From NCBI RefSeq assembly GCF_000164675.2, contig NC_015678.1:62001-126000 (forward strand): a stretch of 64,000 bases of DNA, read 5' to 3'. The DNA is from Streptococcus parasanguinis ATCC 15912 (GTDB lineage Bacteria; Bacillota; Bacilli; Lactobacillales; Streptococcaceae). The notes below the pieces were generated by a model. The model searched no databases, was not told where the DNA came from, and saw only the letters and a program-made list of their open reading frames with translations. A program made the position numbers and the translations under genes. Within the stretch, counting starts at the first letter, position 1, and each line of letters begins with the position of its first letter. Positions 62,561 through 64,000 of the stretch are shown piece by piece.

Positions 62561-63679
62561 ATGAAAAGAAAACAATGGATGCAATTGGGCTTAGTGGCTT
62601 CAAGTACGCTCTTGTTAACAGGATGTTACCAGAGATACCAACGTCAGTCCAGTCCTAAAAAAGAGGCTACAACGATCCAGACTTCAGCAAAGAAACAAGC
62701 GAAAAAAGCAGATAACAAACAATTATACCAGTCTGTTTTTTCAGACTACCAAAAGATTTTTGCCACTTCCAAAGAGTTAGATGCCATTTCCAAATTGAAT
62801 GATGAATTAGCCAAAGAAGATCGGATGATCAATAGCTGGGTGATCGAGACGGTGATCAATCAGCCAGAAGCCGTTCATTATGCCTTTAAGGACTTAAATA
62901 ACGATGGGGTAGAGGAGATGATCATCGCCAATCAGCAGACCGATGGAAGCTACTTTGTGACAGGAGTTTATTACCTCAAGAACCAAAAACCGACTCTGCT
63001 AGCTGAAGGTTTCGTCGCTGGACACGGTGGAGCGCGCAATGCGACGACCCTCTATCAGGGAGGAGAAGTCTTAGAAGTCAGCTGGTTGTCAGGAACTGGC
63101 CGTGGTGTAGCCGTTCTCTCACGGATAGAAAAGGTGCCTCAAGCCGCGACCAAAGTCCAGGAAGAAGAAGTCCAAGTACCGGGGTCAGATCTGAATGCCC
63201 TCTTTGGAAAATCGGACGAGGAAAAATTGGATCTCAAGAGTTTTGACTGGCAAACTTTTGACAGCACACCATCAGCGGGAAATAGCCAAAGCCAGGGAAA
63301 AACGCCTTGGAATGCTGAAAAATCAGCAAAATTAGCAGAATTTATGAAGAGCTGGGGCGAAAAGCTGGGCCAACCCAACTATCAAAAAGGCATCGCTGGT
63401 GGTGATGTTGGACCAGACAACCTCTACACTCTAGGGGAAAATAGCAAGATGGATGCCATTTATACAGATACTGGTCAGGGAAATGCAAAATACCGCATCG
63501 TAGAACGTTATAGCAATTGGGACAAGTATCCAGATGTGCATAGTTATTTCTTTGCCATTACAGATACAGGAGAAGGAATTGTCTTTCATTCTCCAACGAC
63601 CAATGGTGGAAAGATGTATCTAAAACCAACAGACAACAAGGAACTTCAAGAAGAGTTCAATCAATTACTTCATCAATGA
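62561..63679 (+). CDS. Lipoprotein with DUF4767 domain
   Basis: This 372-residue lipoprotein has a signal peptide with lipobox LLTGC (Cys at about residue 22), a Lys/Gln-rich linker, a middle domain with an EF-like DLNNDGVEEMIIAN calcium-type loop, and a C-terminal DUF4767 domain (EFMKSWGEKLGQPNYQ onward). It is extracellular and membrane-tethered. The ATG at 62561 is chosen because AAGGAG lies 5 nt upstream; a longer frame begins before a TATAAT-like -10. It follows the DUF915 gene by 83 bp and may have its own promoter. Function unknown. Confidence 0.85.
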   Translation: MKRKQWMQLGLVASSTLLLTGCYQRYQRQSSPKKEATTIQTSAKKQAKKADNKQLYQSVFSDYQKIFATSKELDAISKLNDELAKEDRMINSWVIETVINQPEAVHYAFKDLNNDGVEEMIIANQQTDGSYFVTGVYYLKNQKPTLLAEGFVAGHGGARNATTLYQGGEVLEVSWLSGTGRGVAVLSRIEKVPQAATKVQEEEVQVPGSDLNALFGKSDEEKLDLKSFDWQTFDSTPSAGNSQSQGKTPWNAEKSAKLAEFMKSWGEKLGQPNYQKGIAGGDVGPDNLYTLGENSKMDAIYTDTGQGNAKYRIVERYSNWDKYPDVHSYFFAITDTGEGIVFHSPTTNGGKMYLKPTDNKELQEEFNQLLHQ

Positions 63680-64000
63680 AAAAAAGAAACAGGAGCGAAA
63701 TCTTGTTTCATGCATTTTGTGCACTTTTGCAGTTAAAAGGCAAATAAATACGTTAGAAACTTACTTTAATACCTCAATGCAGTTCTTTAACCGATCAGCT
63801 ACGGGCTTATTCAGTTATTTCAATCATTCATTAAAGATTGGACGTTTTGTCTAATCTTTTATTTTATTCGCGGAATGAATAAAAATATATTTTCTGGTTT
63901 TTGTGAATCGGACGGCAAAATATGTTAAGAGTTAGTGATAAAAGCTGGTATAAAAAGGATTGAGTACATAAAATATTTGACAATAAAAAGATTTCATTTT
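63680..64000. other. Intergenic end of the window
   Basis: No gene was found. A hairpin with arms AAAGATTGGAC and GTCTAATCTTT (one G-U pair) at 63833-63859 followed by a T-rich stretch looks like a terminator, and a TTGACA -35 at 63977-63982 suggests that a gene begins beyond the window. Confidence 0.55.

Overview
The window is about 64 kb of a low-GC Firmicute chromosome, almost certainly a viridans-group Streptococcus, probably of the sanguinis/parasanguinis/mitis type. The evidence is the streptococcal gene order xseA-xseB-ispA-tlyA-argR-recN-degV-hup, a zinc-binding lipoprotein AdcAII followed by a polyhistidine-triad (Pht) surface protein behind three AdcR boxes, a malolactic operon (mleS-mleP with divergent mleR), ClpE with a CtsR operator, and a ~180 bp intergenic repeat present five times. 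The species is inferred; the genus is well supported.

Layout. 1-6.2 kb: 3' end of ileS, a repeat copy, DUF1827, a NUDIX hydrolase, a WYL regulator with a GyrI-like protein, and clpE. 6.4-10.9 kb: DUF1797, folD, a HAD phosphatase, NAD(P)HX dehydratase and a sucrose-6-phosphate hydrolase. 10.9-14.9 kb: malolactic fermentation. 15-22.7 kb: the housekeeping run xseA to hup, then a 51-codon membrane peptide missed by ordinary length cut-offs. 23-30.6 kb: a small membrane protein, a PerR/Fur-type regulator, gpmA, metG, an XRE/DUF2975 pair, a DUF6287 surface protein and a Gfo/Idh oxidoreductase. 30.9-35.1 kb: the zinc scavenging operon. 35.4-41.4 kb: a DUF2974 lipase-like protein and a complete Bce-type peptide-antibiotic sensing and detoxification module. 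41.7-43.5 kb: two divergent SemiSWEET genes and a DUF1722/pyrimidine-dimer-glycosylase pair.

43.7-56.8 kb is the accessory part. A type I restriction-modification operon (hsdR-hsdM-hsdS) is followed by two strongly AT-rich genes: a protein resembling nucleoid-associated NdpA/YejK and a membrane-anchored protein. Then come a cytoplasmic EndA-like nuclease, an orphan HigA-type antitoxin and two Rpn-family PD-(D/E)XK nucleases separated by a 2-hydroxyacid dehydrogenase. The NdpA-like/membrane pair is the best candidate here for an undescribed defence system. Both rpn genes carry a strong Shine-Dalgarno exactly 8 nt before a conserved internal ATG, which fits the known scheme in which a C-terminal antitoxin is made from inside the nuclease gene.

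57-64 kb: FMN reductase, a VIT1-type transporter, an MFS exporter behind a palindromic operator, and an operon of an orphan PTS EIIC, a DUF915 hydrolase and a DUF4767 lipoprotein.

Intergenic structure is unusually rich. The five-copy repeat, the 23.4/24.9 kb inverted pair, the triple hairpin at 27.2 kb and the stem-closed element at 41.4 kb all form predicted stems, and the first two families show compensatory changes. No tRNA, rRNA, CRISPR array or intact insertion sequence was seen.
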